Virus record (IMG/VR): IMGVR_UViG_3300024308_000027
Location: 1 to 64,000 of that record
Strand: one strand, 5' to 3'
Length of the DNA stretch: 64,000 nt
From: a virus
How positions within the stretch are numbered: position 1 is the stretch's first letter; every line of letters starts with the position of its first letter. The notes under the pieces were generated by a model that saw nothing but the letters and a program-made list of their open reading frames with translations, was not told where the DNA came from and did no database searches. Shown in pieces: positions 50,339 to 58,890 of this stretch. The position numbers and the translations under genes are program-made.

Positions 50339-50875
50339 ATGGAAAAATTAATCCAATCAGGTCTACTGCTTTCATTTGCCTTTGGTATTATTTGTTTGAT
50401 TGCTTACGGCATTCAAAACTTTATCAATAGCAGAAAGATTCGTAAACAGTTAGAAGCGTTCTATGTCAAAATGCTTGTTGATATTGAACGTGCTGAAATT
50501 CGTTTTGCAAATGAACATTACGTTCCTCATTGGGTTGTCGGCGATAAAAATAATTGCATATCGCTATCAGTAGATCCAAACGGAAAACCGATTATTCTTA
50601 TTGAAGCTTTGCATCCAGAATATCCTATTGTTTGGTACATGGATAAAGCTTGGAGATTTAAACTGGAATCGTTTACCTACATAAGTAAACAAGAACCCGT
50701 TGGAATATACCAACATATTAATAGCGGTTGGCGAGATTTTCCAGCTAAGAATGAAATTTGCTTGAACAATTTAACTGGCAAACAGCATATGGACATTGTG
50801 AGAGCAATTTACAATAGATCTTGGTCTACGTTAGTTGCGTTACAAAATAAGGAAATAGAAGTTAGCTATGCTTAA
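50339..50875 (+). CDS. Membrane-anchored hypothetical protein
   Basis: 178 aa. Residues about 7-25 (SGLLLSFAFGIICLIAYGI) form a transmembrane helix followed by a basic patch (NSRKIRKQ), so the soluble domain is probably cytoplasmic. The domain has many Trp residues (HWVVGDK, VWYMDKAW, GWRDF). The stop overlaps the next gene. Confidence 0.64.
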   Translation: MEKLIQSGLLLSFAFGIICLIAYGIQNFINSRKIRKQLEAFYVKMLVDIERAEIRFANEHYVPHWVVGDKNNCISLSVDPNGKPIILIEALHPEYPIVWYMDKAWRFKLESFTYISKQEPVGIYQHINSGWRDFPAKNEICLNNLTGKQHMDIVRAIYNRSWSTLVALQNKEIEVSYA

Positions 50876-51302
50876 ATTCAATATTGCTATGGGTGTTCTT
50901 TATCTGCTGTGTGCCTTGGCATTATATCAAAACGTGAATAATGCAATGGAAGCAAGTTATGTTGTTTCCGCATTATTTGTGTGCGTAAATTTTGTTGCCA
51001 TATTAACACAAATCTATGCAAGATATTTGAGATTCAGTTGTTTTTCAAAAGCGATGGTTGCCGTCAATGAAGCTTTTTTCCTTTGTATTCTGCAAAGTAA
51101 TGGCTATGATAAGTTACCTGCAAAAGTCAAATTAGATGCGCGTGACATATTGCGTGACGGTGTTTTGCCTGTTCAAAGATATACCAAACGAGATCTTGTT
51201 GAACTCGTTGAATATGCTGACGCACGAATAGATGACATTCGTAGTGCAGCCACATATTTTACTCAACTACTTTCTGAAATTCGAGAGGCTAAAAATGAGT
51301 GA
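50868..51302 (+). CDS. Two-helix membrane protein with soluble tail
   Basis: 144 aa, AAGGAAAT upstream. Two hydrophobic helices at about 5-22 and 29-50, then a helical soluble tail with DARDILRDGVLPVQRYTKRDLVELVEYADARIDDI. It overlaps both neighbours, which also have membrane segments or partners. Confidence 0.63.
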   Translation: MLKFNIAMGVLYLLCALALYQNVNNAMEASYVVSALFVCVNFVAILTQIYARYLRFSCFSKAMVAVNEAFFLCILQSNGYDKLPAKVKLDARDILRDGVLPVQRYTKRDLVELVEYADARIDDIRSAATYFTQLLSEIREAKNE

Positions 51303-51720
51303 TTCATACCAAAATCTGATGACACCAAGTAGAGACATGAAATTTTTGTTGGATGTCGTAAGTGAAGTCAACGGTGAAATGTACGACGCGGCTGCAAATC
51401 CAAATATTCAGATGGATGCACGTTTGCGTAAAGTCGAGGTAGAAACCGGCGATTTTGGACTGACCGTTGTTGTGCATACGTCCGAAGAAGTTTTAATAAA
51501 ATACATGGGTGTAGTTATTTGGAATTCAGAAGATGATCCAAGATATTCACCAAAGTATGGCCATACTGACGATGGAAAAGAAGTTACTTTGATGACACTT
51601 AAAGACTTTTTACTACACAGAATGTATGAGATAGCTGACTTCAGTTTTGTTCTGATAAAGCAGATGCACAAACAAGCAGATCTTATTCCGCAACGCGAAT
51701 TACCACTTGAGGAAGATTGA
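51295..51720 (+). CDS. Hypothetical protein
   Basis: 141 aa; ATG 51295 follows GAGGCTAA and lies inside the end of the previous gene. Soluble, with a strand-rich centre (VETGDFGLTVVVHTSEEVLIKYMGVVIW) and an acidic C-terminus. No family. Confidence 0.62.
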   Translation: MSDSYQNLMTPSRDMKFLLDVVSEVNGEMYDAAANPNIQMDARLRKVEVETGDFGLTVVVHTSEEVLIKYMGVVIWNSEDDPRYSPKYGHTDDGKEVTLMTLKDFLLHRMYEIADFSFVLIKQMHKQADLIPQRELPLEED

Positions 51721-51721
51721 T

Positions 51722-52216
51722 ATGGCTCCATTTATTGTAATAGTCACCTTGCTTGTGATGATAATGGTTTGGGTGTTCTTTGTGTCCATTCAAAGCAGAT
51801 CAATTCTTAAACGTGAATTTTCAGTTCACTGGCGAAATGGAAATTCAGTAAAAGATTCGGTTTCTAAATACACGTTAAGTCTTGAAATGTTTCGCAGTGG
51901 ATTGAGTTCGGTGCCTGATGAAAAATTTCATCTTATTCTATCAGAGCTTTTGAGTGAAAAGAACTTTCACGATTTTGATAACATCAAAGTATTTGATTCA
52001 GATCACAATCCAGTAAATTCTTACCCTTCGTTTTCCATATGTCAGACTGGTGAAGTGTCTTTGATGTTAAGTTCAAAAGAAACTAAGACAGTAGAATTCT
52101 TTAAATTGGTGAAGGGCGTTAGTTTAAAAATTGTTTTCACAGAAAACGCTTTAAACTTTGTTTTGCAGCAAGGCGATCTCAGAATAAGTCAGGTTGTTGT
52201 ATCTCATGGAAATTGA
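51722..52216 (+). CDS. Membrane-anchored hypothetical protein
   Basis: 164 aa. A transmembrane helix at residues about 3-22 (PFIVIVTLLVMIMVWVFFVS) is followed by a basic stretch (SRSILKREF) and a beta-rich domain. GAGGAAG precedes ATG 51722. Same architecture as 50339 and 53825. Confidence 0.63.
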   Translation: MAPFIVIVTLLVMIMVWVFFVSIQSRSILKREFSVHWRNGNSVKDSVSKYTLSLEMFRSGLSSVPDEKFHLILSELLSEKNFHDFDNIKVFDSDHNPVNSYPSFSICQTGEVSLMLSSKETKTVEFFKLVKGVSLKIVFTENALNFVLQQGDLRISQVVVSHGN

Positions 52217-52355
52217 AAAAGCAATGAACAAAATGATCAGATGGCTGGCCAACTATTCTAGCACCAAGCCAATTCAACCAACACAAGCTAGCAGACAACA
52301 AGCTGAAGAAATTCATAAAAAGTTTGCTAAATGTCATCCCGATAAAAGTAGTTAG
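52206..52355 (+). CDS. Mini-protein ending in a J-domain-like HPD motif, 49 aa
   Basis: 49 aa, starting inside the end of the previous gene, with a weak ribosome binding site. The C-terminal 20 residues are SRQQAEEIHKKFAKCHPDKSS trimmed to their pattern: a basic amphipathic helix followed by His-Pro-Asp-Lys. In DnaJ/Hsp40 J-domains, helix II plus the HPD loop is the DnaK-contacting surface. Helices III and IV are absent here because the protein stops two residues after HPDK. A DnaK-directed decoy or adaptor is an inference. Confidence 0.5.
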   Translation: MEIEKAMNKMIRWLANYSSTKPIQPTQASRQQAEEIHKKFAKCHPDKSS

Positions 52356-52365
52356 GAGAAATTAA

Positions 52366-52941
52366 ATGTTACCTCCAATTCTTGATTTTATAAAGAGTGT
52401 ACGGGAAAGTTTTGGCGGAGCCGAATTCGTTTATACAAATGGAAGCTGTTATAAATTTGCCCGTATGCTTCAATCTATTTACGGGGGTGAAGTTGTTGAT
52501 AAAGCAGCTCACCAAGTTCTACTTTTAGATGGTCGTTTGTATGATATTACTGGCGATCTAGGTAAAGCATTCAAGTACAACGATGCTGACGAAAAGTACA
52601 GAGATTATGCAGTTCTTGAAGGCCGTCAACTAGCCTTTTATGAAAACGAACACGCACGGTTTGATTTGTCTTTGGATAAAGACAAGATTACTTCAATCTT
52701 CGGTATGGATCAGTTACAAACTTTGGTTGTGCGTGAAGCTCAATTGTTGGAATGGGATTATGGTGTCGAAGTTGTAGCCAGCATGATTGTATCGCAGTGG
52801 CCTGTTGGAAAAGATCAGCCAATTCTTTGTGTGGCAACTGAAGATAACAAAGAATTGCAGGATTATATTAATCAATCTATTGAAATTTCACAACAAGGTC
52901 GCAGAATTTTCTTATACTTAAAATGGCCGCAAGAGGTTTAA
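52366..52941 (+). CDS. Papain-like fold protein with C-H-D residues
   Basis: 191 aa, AGGAGAAAT upstream. TNGSCYKFARML (Cys28 at the start of a helix), AHQVLLLDGRLYDITGD (His49 on a strand, Asp60 after the turn) have the order and spacing of compact NlpC/P60 or transglutaminase-like cysteine hydrolases. Such proteins cleave peptide or amide bonds. The C-terminal 90 residues are probably a separate domain. There is no signal peptide, so a cytoplasmic target is likely. Motif assignment is by eye. Confidence 0.55.
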   Translation: MLPPILDFIKSVRESFGGAEFVYTNGSCYKFARMLQSIYGGEVVDKAAHQVLLLDGRLYDITGDLGKAFKYNDADEKYRDYAVLEGRQLAFYENEHARFDLSLDKDKITSIFGMDQLQTLVVREAQLLEWDYGVEVVASMIVSQWPVGKDQPILCVATEDNKELQDYINQSIEISQQGRRIFLYLKWPQEV

Positions 52942-52942
52942 C

Positions 52943-53818
52943 ATGACTGCATACAGCAAAAAAGGCTTTGTAGATAACATTCATTTTTTATCACCGGAAA
53001 TAAAACTGACTATTTTGTTGGCTGGCGGCCTGAATCTTTTCAAGCACAATGAAGATTACAATTTATCTTGGGTACGTCGAAAAGACTTGGATGCGGCCAA
53101 AGTTTGGAATCAAGGAAGCTTGGTTAAATTCAAGTCCGGTGAGAAACAAAAGGCTCAAAAAGAATACTTTGATTTTGTATTTGGATTGATGGTAAAGGCA
53201 CTTAAGGAATCTGATACCAAATTTGAAAAGTCCTTCTATCGTGGAATAGATGTTTCTTTGATAGATGAAAAAGTTCTTAATAGCTTTAGTACAGATGAAG
53301 TCTTGAATTTTATACGTAAACATCATGACACACATTTACATCTAGTGGACTATAAAACTGTAAATCGCTTATCATGGTGGATGGTAACAAGTTTAATGTC
53401 TGACATTCCACAGCTTAAACCTGCTTTGTCTATTTTCAATTGGTCTACGCCTAAGCGCATGGATTTAGATGTTTTAATCAGTGCATTATTCAAATTGCCT
53501 GATTTATTTGACAACTTTTCTTTTAGTGATCGTTTTATTGAAGAATGCGGCCTGAGATTAAATAAACCTATTTATTTCATTACTCAGATTCTTCATCACT
53601 TACGTAAAAGAAATTTGGTTCGTGGTGGAGAAATCCCGCACAATAAAACAGAATTATTTTTACGTTACGCAAGAAATTGCAAATCATTGGACAGCGAAAG
53701 TCTCAAGTACGTGGAAAACATTTTCAGTTCGTGTATAAGTGAGGACACTTTTAATCTGATAAAGAAAATACACGATTCTTTTAGACTTAAACTTCCAGTT
53801 TTTACAGAATCTAAGTGA
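52943..53818 (+). CDS. Hypothetical helical protein
   Basis: 291 aa, starting one base after the previous stop with AAGAGG upstream. Almost entirely helical, with repeated LxxxLxxxK patterns and many basic residues (LVRRKDLDAAK, HHLRKRNLVRGGE). SFYRGIDV and THLHLVDYKTVNRLSWW are notable but do not define a family. Confidence 0.63.
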   Translation: MTAYSKKGFVDNIHFLSPEIKLTILLAGGLNLFKHNEDYNLSWVRRKDLDAAKVWNQGSLVKFKSGEKQKAQKEYFDFVFGLMVKALKESDTKFEKSFYRGIDVSLIDEKVLNSFSTDEVLNFIRKHHDTHLHLVDYKTVNRLSWWMVTSLMSDIPQLKPALSIFNWSTPKRMDLDVLISALFKLPDLFDNFSFSDRFIEECGLRLNKPIYFITQILHHLRKRNLVRGGEIPHNKTELFLRYARNCKSLDSESLKYVENIFSSCISEDTFNLIKKIHDSFRLKLPVFTESK

Positions 53819-53824
53819 GGAATT

Positions 53825-54172
53825 ATGGAAAAGAAAGATAAAGCAGCTCATTTTGCGTTGGGCGGTGTTCTAGTTTTACTGCTCATGTTAGTGACAACTG
53901 TAATTACCTACATTGCATTAGACTACATGGAAAGCACTCAATACGAAAAGATGATTCGTAATAAAAACGTATTGGGTGCTCAAATACTGGAACTGCAAAA
54001 GCTTGATGTTGAGTACACGCATTTCAGTTGCTTACCAATTACCGATGCAGTTGTATTGCATTCTAAGCATGGCCAAACTTTATTACACAAGGCTAACGGT
54101 AATCTGGCTACTTGTGCCGAAACACTAGGCATAAATTTGAAAGAAGTACGAGTTGTTATGGAATCCAAATGA
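53825..54172 (+). CDS. Membrane-anchored small protein
   Basis: 115 aa. A basic start (KKDKAAHF) and a transmembrane helix at about 11-32 (ALGGVLVLLLMLVTTVITYIAL). The C-terminal part has two Cys (FSCLPI, LATCAETLG) and could be exported. The start has GAGGAATT upstream, and the stop overlaps the next gene (ATGA). Confidence 0.63.
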   Translation: MEKKDKAAHFALGGVLVLLLMLVTTVITYIALDYMESTQYEKMIRNKNVLGAQILELQKLDVEYTHFSCLPITDAVVLHSKHGQTLLHKANGNLATCAETLGINLKEVRVVMESK

Positions 54173-54552
54173 ATAACATAAATCTTGTTATGCGCGATGA
54201 AGCGCACTTACCAAATAACATAAAGTTTGGGCCAGTAGTAGAAAAGGAAAATAATACTGGTCAGATTCAACATTCGATTAATGATCAAAATGGAAAGGCT
54301 CGAATTTCAGCTCTGTTAAAAGTTCAGGCTAAACTGCTTCAAACTCAGGCTAAGCGTTTAGGTTACATTCGTTTTCTGGATAAGCTTAAACAGGAACAAG
54401 CTGAAGTATTTTTTACGGGAAATGCACTTGAGCGAATTTGCTACATTGAAGCACTTCACGAATTTCAACTGTTGATTATTTCTAAAGTTGTGAAATGTGA
54501 TGCACTAACTCAAAACTTTTTGATACTACAATCCAGAATAATGGAGAATTAA
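54169..54552 (+). CDS. Hypothetical protein
   Basis: 127 aa, starting at the ATGA overlap; upstream in-frame codons lack a binding site. Helical with Gln/Lys-rich stretches (AKLLQTQAKRLGYIRFLDKLKQEQAEVF). No family. Confidence 0.6.
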   Translation: MNNINLVMRDEAHLPNNIKFGPVVEKENNTGQIQHSINDQNGKARISALLKVQAKLLQTQAKRLGYIRFLDKLKQEQAEVFFTGNALERICYIEALHEFQLLIISKVVKCDALTQNFLILQSRIMEN

Positions 54553-55497
54553 ATGGAAATTTTTAGTATAACCGTTTTTGTTTTCGGCATAATATTTTTG
54601 CTTATAGCACTGCATCATATTCAGCCAGCTTATCCTTTGGCTTGGCTTAAAAATGATCGTTCCGGCAAAATCAAACCAATCAGATTTGAAAGCAAACCCA
54701 ATTTGATTCAACTGTGCATATTTTTATCAGTAGCTTGCTGTTTAGCTTGGTTGGAAGTTACTCATGAAATAGTGGTTGCAGAGATCACAGAATTTGATTT
54801 AAAGGTTTTCATATTCAGCATATTATTTTATGTAAGCGCCATGATCGCTTCTCCACTTTTAGTATTATCTCATATTATACACAAGCACAAAAAGTATTTG
54901 AAGGATACGTTGGATCAAGCGGCTATCGAACTCGGATTCGCAATCAACTCATTTGCAGATTTAAGATCCTTGGGTCTTAAACAACTGTCTTTTGTTTTGA
55001 CGAAGATTGAAGCCAGTGGAATTCTTGAAGTATCGAAATTTGATGATTTTACTATAGATACTCACAGTTCAATATCACACGAAAGATGGAAAGTATTTTT
55101 ACCAATAGATGAAAACCACGGCAACAGCGTAGGCTTTAATTCTCAGTATGATGTGCGTGGGCCAGCTGGCATCAAAGCTAATTCTGAAGAGCCAATGTTC
55201 GACAATCCGTTTTCCCATCTTTATCCTAAATACGAAAGCCATAACAAAGACACGCTTGCCTGTACATGGTTGTATTGTCTACACAATAATGTTGTTATGG
55301 ATAAATTGATCATTAAATTAAGATCTAATCTAGTGTTAGATCCGAATAAAACCAATGTTGATTTTTTCATGATTTCTGTATTCTGGCCTGTGTACTTATT
55401 GAAGTATTTGCTGGTAAACTTTTTTGCGTTGATCTCAGTGCTATCAAGCTGTATTGGTAATATGTTCAATAAATATGTTGAAAAACATTCTGTGTAA
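54553..55497 (+). CDS. Polytopic membrane protein
   Basis: 314 aa directly adjacent to the previous stop with TGGAGAAT upstream. Hydrophobic helices at about 3-20, 50-66 and 84-106, a soluble middle of about 165 residues (YLKDTLDQAAIELGF..., IDENHGNSVGFNSQYD) and a fourth hydrophobic region at about 275-305. The middle has an NHGNS segment but no known catalytic signature. The function is unknown. Confidence 0.64.
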   Translation: MEIFSITVFVFGIIFLLIALHHIQPAYPLAWLKNDRSGKIKPIRFESKPNLIQLCIFLSVACCLAWLEVTHEIVVAEITEFDLKVFIFSILFYVSAMIASPLLVLSHIIHKHKKYLKDTLDQAAIELGFAINSFADLRSLGLKQLSFVLTKIEASGILEVSKFDDFTIDTHSSISHERWKVFLPIDENHGNSVGFNSQYDVRGPAGIKANSEEPMFDNPFSHLYPKYESHNKDTLACTWLYCLHNNVVMDKLIIKLRSNLVLDPNKTNVDFFMISVFWPVYLLKYLLVNFFALISVLSSCIGNMFNKYVEKHSV

Positions 55498-55506
55498 GGA
55501 ATTACA

Positions 55507-56049
55507 ATGAGTTCAGATAATCTTTTTCATTTAGAGTCTAGCAAAAATAAATTGCGGTTTTGGGATGCACAAAATCTGGTTTATCCTCCACTGACAACTT
55601 TCGATGAATTTCCCATAGTTGATATGAGTACACATTCAGCCATAGCCTTCGATTGTCCAACTATGGTTGTCCTTAACAAGCTACACTTGGACTCGTTTCG
55701 TACAGGGAAAAGAATTTATTTGCTTATTAATTATTTTCCCACGACACGAGATAACGCTCTTAAGCAGCTTAAGCTTTATGTTGAGCGTAAAGTAGGTCAA
55801 ATAGATTGGAATCGCGTAACCTTCGTTAGTGTTCCAGTAGATACCAGAAGAATTGCTTCACGTAGATCTCAAATCAGAGATATAATTCTTTACACATTTG
55901 ATATGCAAAGTTCTTTAACTTGGACTGATGCAAATCGAGCCAATATGACGAAAGATGGCGATTGTTTGATCTCAATTGATTTCATGTACGATCCGCTACC
56001 GACACCGGAACGTATTAAACTTGATGTTGTCATTGGAGAATCAGTGTGA
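55507..56049 (+). CDS. Hypothetical protein
   Basis: 180 aa, TAAGGAATT upstream. Alpha/beta with GKRIYLLINYFPTTRDNALKQLKLYVERKVG and a basic stretch (TRRIASRRSQIRD). Its stop overlaps the GTG start of the dCMP deaminase, suggesting translation coupling and perhaps joint action. Confidence 0.62.
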   Translation: MSSDNLFHLESSKNKLRFWDAQNLVYPPLTTFDEFPIVDMSTHSAIAFDCPTMVVLNKLHLDSFRTGKRIYLLINYFPTTRDNALKQLKLYVERKVGQIDWNRVTFVSVPVDTRRIASRRSQIRDIILYTFDMQSSLTWTDANRANMTKDGDCLISIDFMYDPLPTPERIKLDVVIGESV

Positions 56050-57017
56050 CTAAACTTTCATATCTACAACAATTTCCAACGCTGAAAACTTATGTGCTGG
56101 ATATGTTTGTTGCGGCACAGCGTAGCAAGGTTACGCGAAAGAAAATGGGTAGTATTATTCTTCAGCATACTACTGGTCAAGTTTGGCAGATTTTAAGTGA
56201 TGGCTGCAATGGAGTTGCCAGCGGATCAGATCATGTGTTTGAAGTTGATGGAATTACACTGCCTGAAGTTATTCACAGTGAAATAAATGCTATTAAAAAA
56301 GCAAATTTTGCAAACATACCACACAGATCTCACAGACCAAAATCTGAAAAGTTTGGCCGTTGTGTAATGTTGGTTATGAGTACGCCTTGTATTAACTGCT
56401 CTCAAGCGATCATCAAAACTGGTAAAATTGACCACGTTATTTTTGTTGACAGTTACAGAGTGCAAGCAGGTTTAGAGTTACTTGATGAAGCTGGAATTAC
56501 TTGGGAACAAGTGAGTGCCATGCGTATAAGCGAATTGTTGGAAACTCAAGACCAAATAAAATTTGAACTTATGGTCAGCAGATTCCAACAAAACTTTCTG
56601 TTACGCATCCAAAATTTTATCACAGCAGCTCATGTGGCCATGTTGGATGAAAAAGATTTGAATGAACTTAACTTGTTTGTTCGAGGTGCTACACTGTACA
56701 ATCCAGAAGAAGATTTTGGTGAATTTTGTGATGAAATGAATCCTGCTTATTATGGTGCAAGTCGCTATCGTAGTTTGCGCTACGGAATGATCAGTGTGGC
56801 CGAACTTTTAAAGGAACGTGCAAAAACTTACGGAACTATGAAAGATGCTGCTTTTGAAATAAACAATAAAAGCATTGGTGAAGATCCACCAGCTGTATTG
56901 GATGTTGTGTTTAAAATGCGTTTAGTCAATGGCATAGTAATGGTTGTTGGTTTCAATAGTGTTTTTCAATTATTCGTGGCTGTAGATACAAAAGAGCCTT
57001 CACTTAAAATTTGTTGA
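56046..57017 (+). CDS. Deoxycytidylate (dCMP) deaminase-like protein with C-terminal extension
   Basis: 323 aa. Deaminates dCMP to dUMP, the substrate of the thymidylate synthase at 18806. The zinc site is intact: His77-Ser-Glu79 (VIHSEINAI) and Pro114-Cys115-x2-Cys118 (STPCINC). The family's YNG-type loop appears as DGCNGVASGSDH. Phage and bacterial dCMP deaminases are about 150-190 aa; the roughly 150 C-terminal residues here are extra and unrecognised. It starts with GTG. A strong terminator follows. Confidence 0.85.
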   Translation: MTKLSYLQQFPTLKTYVLDMFVAAQRSKVTRKKMGSIILQHTTGQVWQILSDGCNGVASGSDHVFEVDGITLPEVIHSEINAIKKANFANIPHRSHRPKSEKFGRCVMLVMSTPCINCSQAIIKTGKIDHVIFVDSYRVQAGLELLDEAGITWEQVSAMRISELLETQDQIKFELMVSRFQQNFLLRIQNFITAAHVAMLDEKDLNELNLFVRGATLYNPEEDFGEFCDEMNPAYYGASRYRSLRYGMISVAELLKERAKTYGTMKDAAFEINNKSIGEDPPAVLDVVFKMRLVNGIVMVVGFNSVFQLFVAVDTKEPSLKIC

Positions 57018-57021
57018 TTAC

Positions 57022-57045
57022 AAGGCAGCTTCGGCTGCCTTTTTC
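57022..57045 (+). terminator. Intrinsic terminator with UUCG loop
   Basis: AAGGCAGC-TTCG-GCTGCCTT followed by TTTTCG forms a perfect eight-pair stem. It lies after the dCMP deaminase and just before the GNAT gene. Confidence 0.93.
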
Positions 57046-57058
57046 GTTTGGAAAAATC

Positions 57059-57481
57059 ATGGAATTAAAAATCTTTGAAAACGAAAATCTGATTAAAGGC
57101 GCAGAACTAGCTATTAAGCATAGACTGTATGTTAGTGGTTGGCAGCTAATTAAAAACCTGCGGAACATAGTAAATGAAGAACAATCGAAAGACATAAAGA
57201 AAGAAATAGTTTTGGCCTTTATTGATGATATACCAGTTGGTATTTTGTACAGAGAAACCTTTAGATCAAAGAATAGATCTATTTACAGTCTATATCATCA
57301 TTTCTTTATACGTGGTAAATTCAGAGGTCTTGGTATTGCTAGAAAAATGTTTGAGTATTTACCAAGGCCAAAACAAAAACACAAGCTGTTTGGTACGGTT
57401 GGAACAAGCGGAACTGAAAAGTTCTTTAGAAAGTTGGATGAAAAGTTTATTGTTTATGACTGGACGGTTCCAGTCAACTGA
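57059..57481 (+). CDS. GNAT-family acetyltransferase (second)
   Basis: 140 aa. VLAFIDDIPVGILYRE and HHFFIRGKFRGLGIARKMFEYL form the GNAT core, with the acetyl-CoA loop Arg89-Gly-Leu-Gly92-Ile-Ala94. The C-terminal part (KLFGTVGTSGTEKFFRKL) has the usual motif B helix. It is more compact than the GNAT at 44319 and not closely related to it. ATG 57059 follows TTGGAAAA, right after the terminator. Its TGA stop lies within promoter copy 3. Substrate unknown. Confidence 0.82.
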   Translation: MELKIFENENLIKGAELAIKHRLYVSGWQLIKNLRNIVNEEQSKDIKKEIVLAFIDDIPVGILYRETFRSKNRSIYSLYHHFFIRGKFRGLGIARKMFEYLPRPKQKHKLFGTVGTSGTEKFFRKLDEKFIVYDWTVPVN

Positions 57482-57534
57482 TCCAAGTGTGTCAAAAATA
57501 CCTATTGATGGGACAAGCGGTTTTTGCTATAATG
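57476..57534 (+). promoter_or_regulatory. Conserved promoter element copy 3
   Basis: TGATCCAAGTGTGTC plus AAAAA, then TTTTTGCTATAAT (TATAAT at 57528-57533); GTGTGTC begins 41 bases before TATAAT. A TTGATG hexamer lies 17 bases upstream of the -10, close to the sigma-70 -35. It drives the gene at 57566. Confidence 0.82.
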
Positions 57535-57565
57535 GCTACAAGTTAAGCAAACAAGGAAAGCAATT

Positions 57566-57907
57566 ATGGTATCTTTAGTTAAAGAAGAAAAGTTTGAATA
57601 TTCAGACGCTATCAGCTTTATGTACAATGCGTTATGTACTGATTTAAAAGCTGTTGCGTTATTAACAAGGGCGTCAACTATTGACGAACTTCCGCAAGAT
57701 CTTATTTTGAGTTCTGCAAGATCGGTTGTTCGCTCGTATTTAATTAATCATTGTGGCCGTAAAGGAAAAGCCAAGGCTGTCGATGAAAACATAGAAAAGT
57801 TGGTAAAACTGTTAGTCGGCTATCTGTGGCTTCAAATAGATCAGACTAAAAATTTAGTTGCAGCACAAAAAGAAATGGATGCTGCTATTAATTCAATTTT
57901 AAAGTGA
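57566..57907 (+). CDS. Hypothetical helical protein
   Basis: 113 aa with AAGGAAAG upstream; first gene after promoter copy 3. Entirely helical, with a basic centre (NHCGRKGKAKAVDENIEKL). No family recognised. Confidence 0.62.
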   Translation: MVSLVKEEKFEYSDAISFMYNALCTDLKAVALLTRASTIDELPQDLILSSARSVVRSYLINHCGRKGKAKAVDENIEKLVKLLVGYLWLQIDQTKNLVAAQKEMDAAINSILK

Positions 57908-57914
57908 GGCTAGT

Positions 57915-58463
57915 ATGAAAAAAGAAAAGTATGTTGGCCAGTTTTTTAGTACCAAAGAAATTGAAACATCTGGTGATTTTAACCAAAGGCCGATCTTTGA
58001 ACTCGAAAATGAAATCGGCACTGTTACCCGCATTTACACCAAAGGTCTGGAAACCAAACTTTGCGAGGTCGAAGGTTGGTCACAGATTAATTGGGTTTAC
58101 ATTGGCGAAGATTGCGATATGAATGATGTTTTTTCAGTCGCAACTGAAGTCGAAAGAAAACAAATCATGCCATTGCTTGAGAGAAAAGAATTTGGTGATC
58201 TGTTTATGTATGTACCAAAAGTAGAAGTTAAATCTATGGCCGCAAGCTTATTTCCAGATCAACCAAAACCGTTGATTAAACTTTTCAATCTGGTTGATAA
58301 AGATCGTCACGAAAAGATTGAAGATCGTGGCCAGTTTAGCTTGCGTCAGATTTTTGATGCAACTGACTGGGATGATGTAGAGACTGATGCAATCAGTGAC
58401 ATGAAAGTCGGCGATGTGTTGAAATTTGATGAAGGTAAGTTGATTGTCACACGTACACAATAG
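57915..58463 (+). CDS. Paralogous family F protein, copy 1 (long)
   Basis: 182 aa, GTGAGGC upstream. LCEVEGWSQINWVYIGEDCD matches LLKVEGWAELEFVYVRTTSE of the next gene, and FSLRQIFDATDWDD versus YTLAQIVNDLELDD are similarly placed relative to an RxF/Y start. This copy carries the unit and an additional C-terminal VGDVLKFDEGKLIV strand pair. The function is unknown; it may be a small adaptor. Confidence 0.62.
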   Translation: MKKEKYVGQFFSTKEIETSGDFNQRPIFELENEIGTVTRIYTKGLETKLCEVEGWSQINWVYIGEDCDMNDVFSVATEVERKQIMPLLERKEFGDLFMYVPKVEVKSMAASLFPDQPKPLIKLFNLVDKDRHEKIEDRGQFSLRQIFDATDWDDVETDAISDMKVGDVLKFDEGKLIVTRTQ

Positions 58464-58473
58464 TTGATTAATA

Positions 58474-58498
58474 GCATGTATTCTCTTTGAGTACATGC
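58474..58498 (+). promoter_or_regulatory. Intergenic covarying hairpin, copy 3
   Basis: GCATGTATTC-TCTTT-GAGTACATGC forms ten pairs with the T-G wobble at pair 8 from the base. It follows a TAG stop and TTGATTAATA, and ends 26 bases before the ATG at 58525. Confidence 0.7.
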
Positions 58499-58524
58499 AC
58501 TTTAGTTTTCTAACGGAGGATAAT

Positions 58525-58890
58525 ATGAAACAATTTCCAATTACTGGAAAAAGATATACACTGGCTCAAATCGTAAACGATCTTGAACTAGATGATAGTC
58601 CATTTTTGCGCGTAAACATGGAAGGTACTCAAGTTCCTTTGCAGACTTCACACTTTCTTAAAGAAGATTTACTGAAGGTCGAAGGTTGGGCAGAACTCGA
58701 ATTCGTTTACGTGAGAACAACGAGCGAATGGATTCCACTGTTTAATCTGGTTCCAGAACACAAAGAAAAGTTTGTAAGTCTTTGTGATGTACGGACTACG
58801 ATTTATACTGACTGGGATGTTTGTGAAGATGGCTACTGGATAACACCAAAAGCTTTCCCACGCAAACAATATTACGAAGAACGTGATTAA
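58525..58890 (+). CDS. Paralogous family F protein, copy 2 (short)
   Basis: 121 aa; ATG 58525 follows ACGGAGG. It has the KVEGWAELEFVYV unit shared with the preceding gene and a YTLAQIVNDLELDD start. The acidic and aromatic C-terminal part (YTDWDVCEDGYWITPKAF) is its own. Its stop lies in a small hairpin. Confidence 0.62.
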   Translation: MKQFPITGKRYTLAQIVNDLELDDSPFLRVNMEGTQVPLQTSHFLKEDLLKVEGWAELEFVYVRTTSEWIPLFNLVPEHKEKFVSLCDVRTTIYTDWDVCEDGYWITPKAFPRKQYYEERD

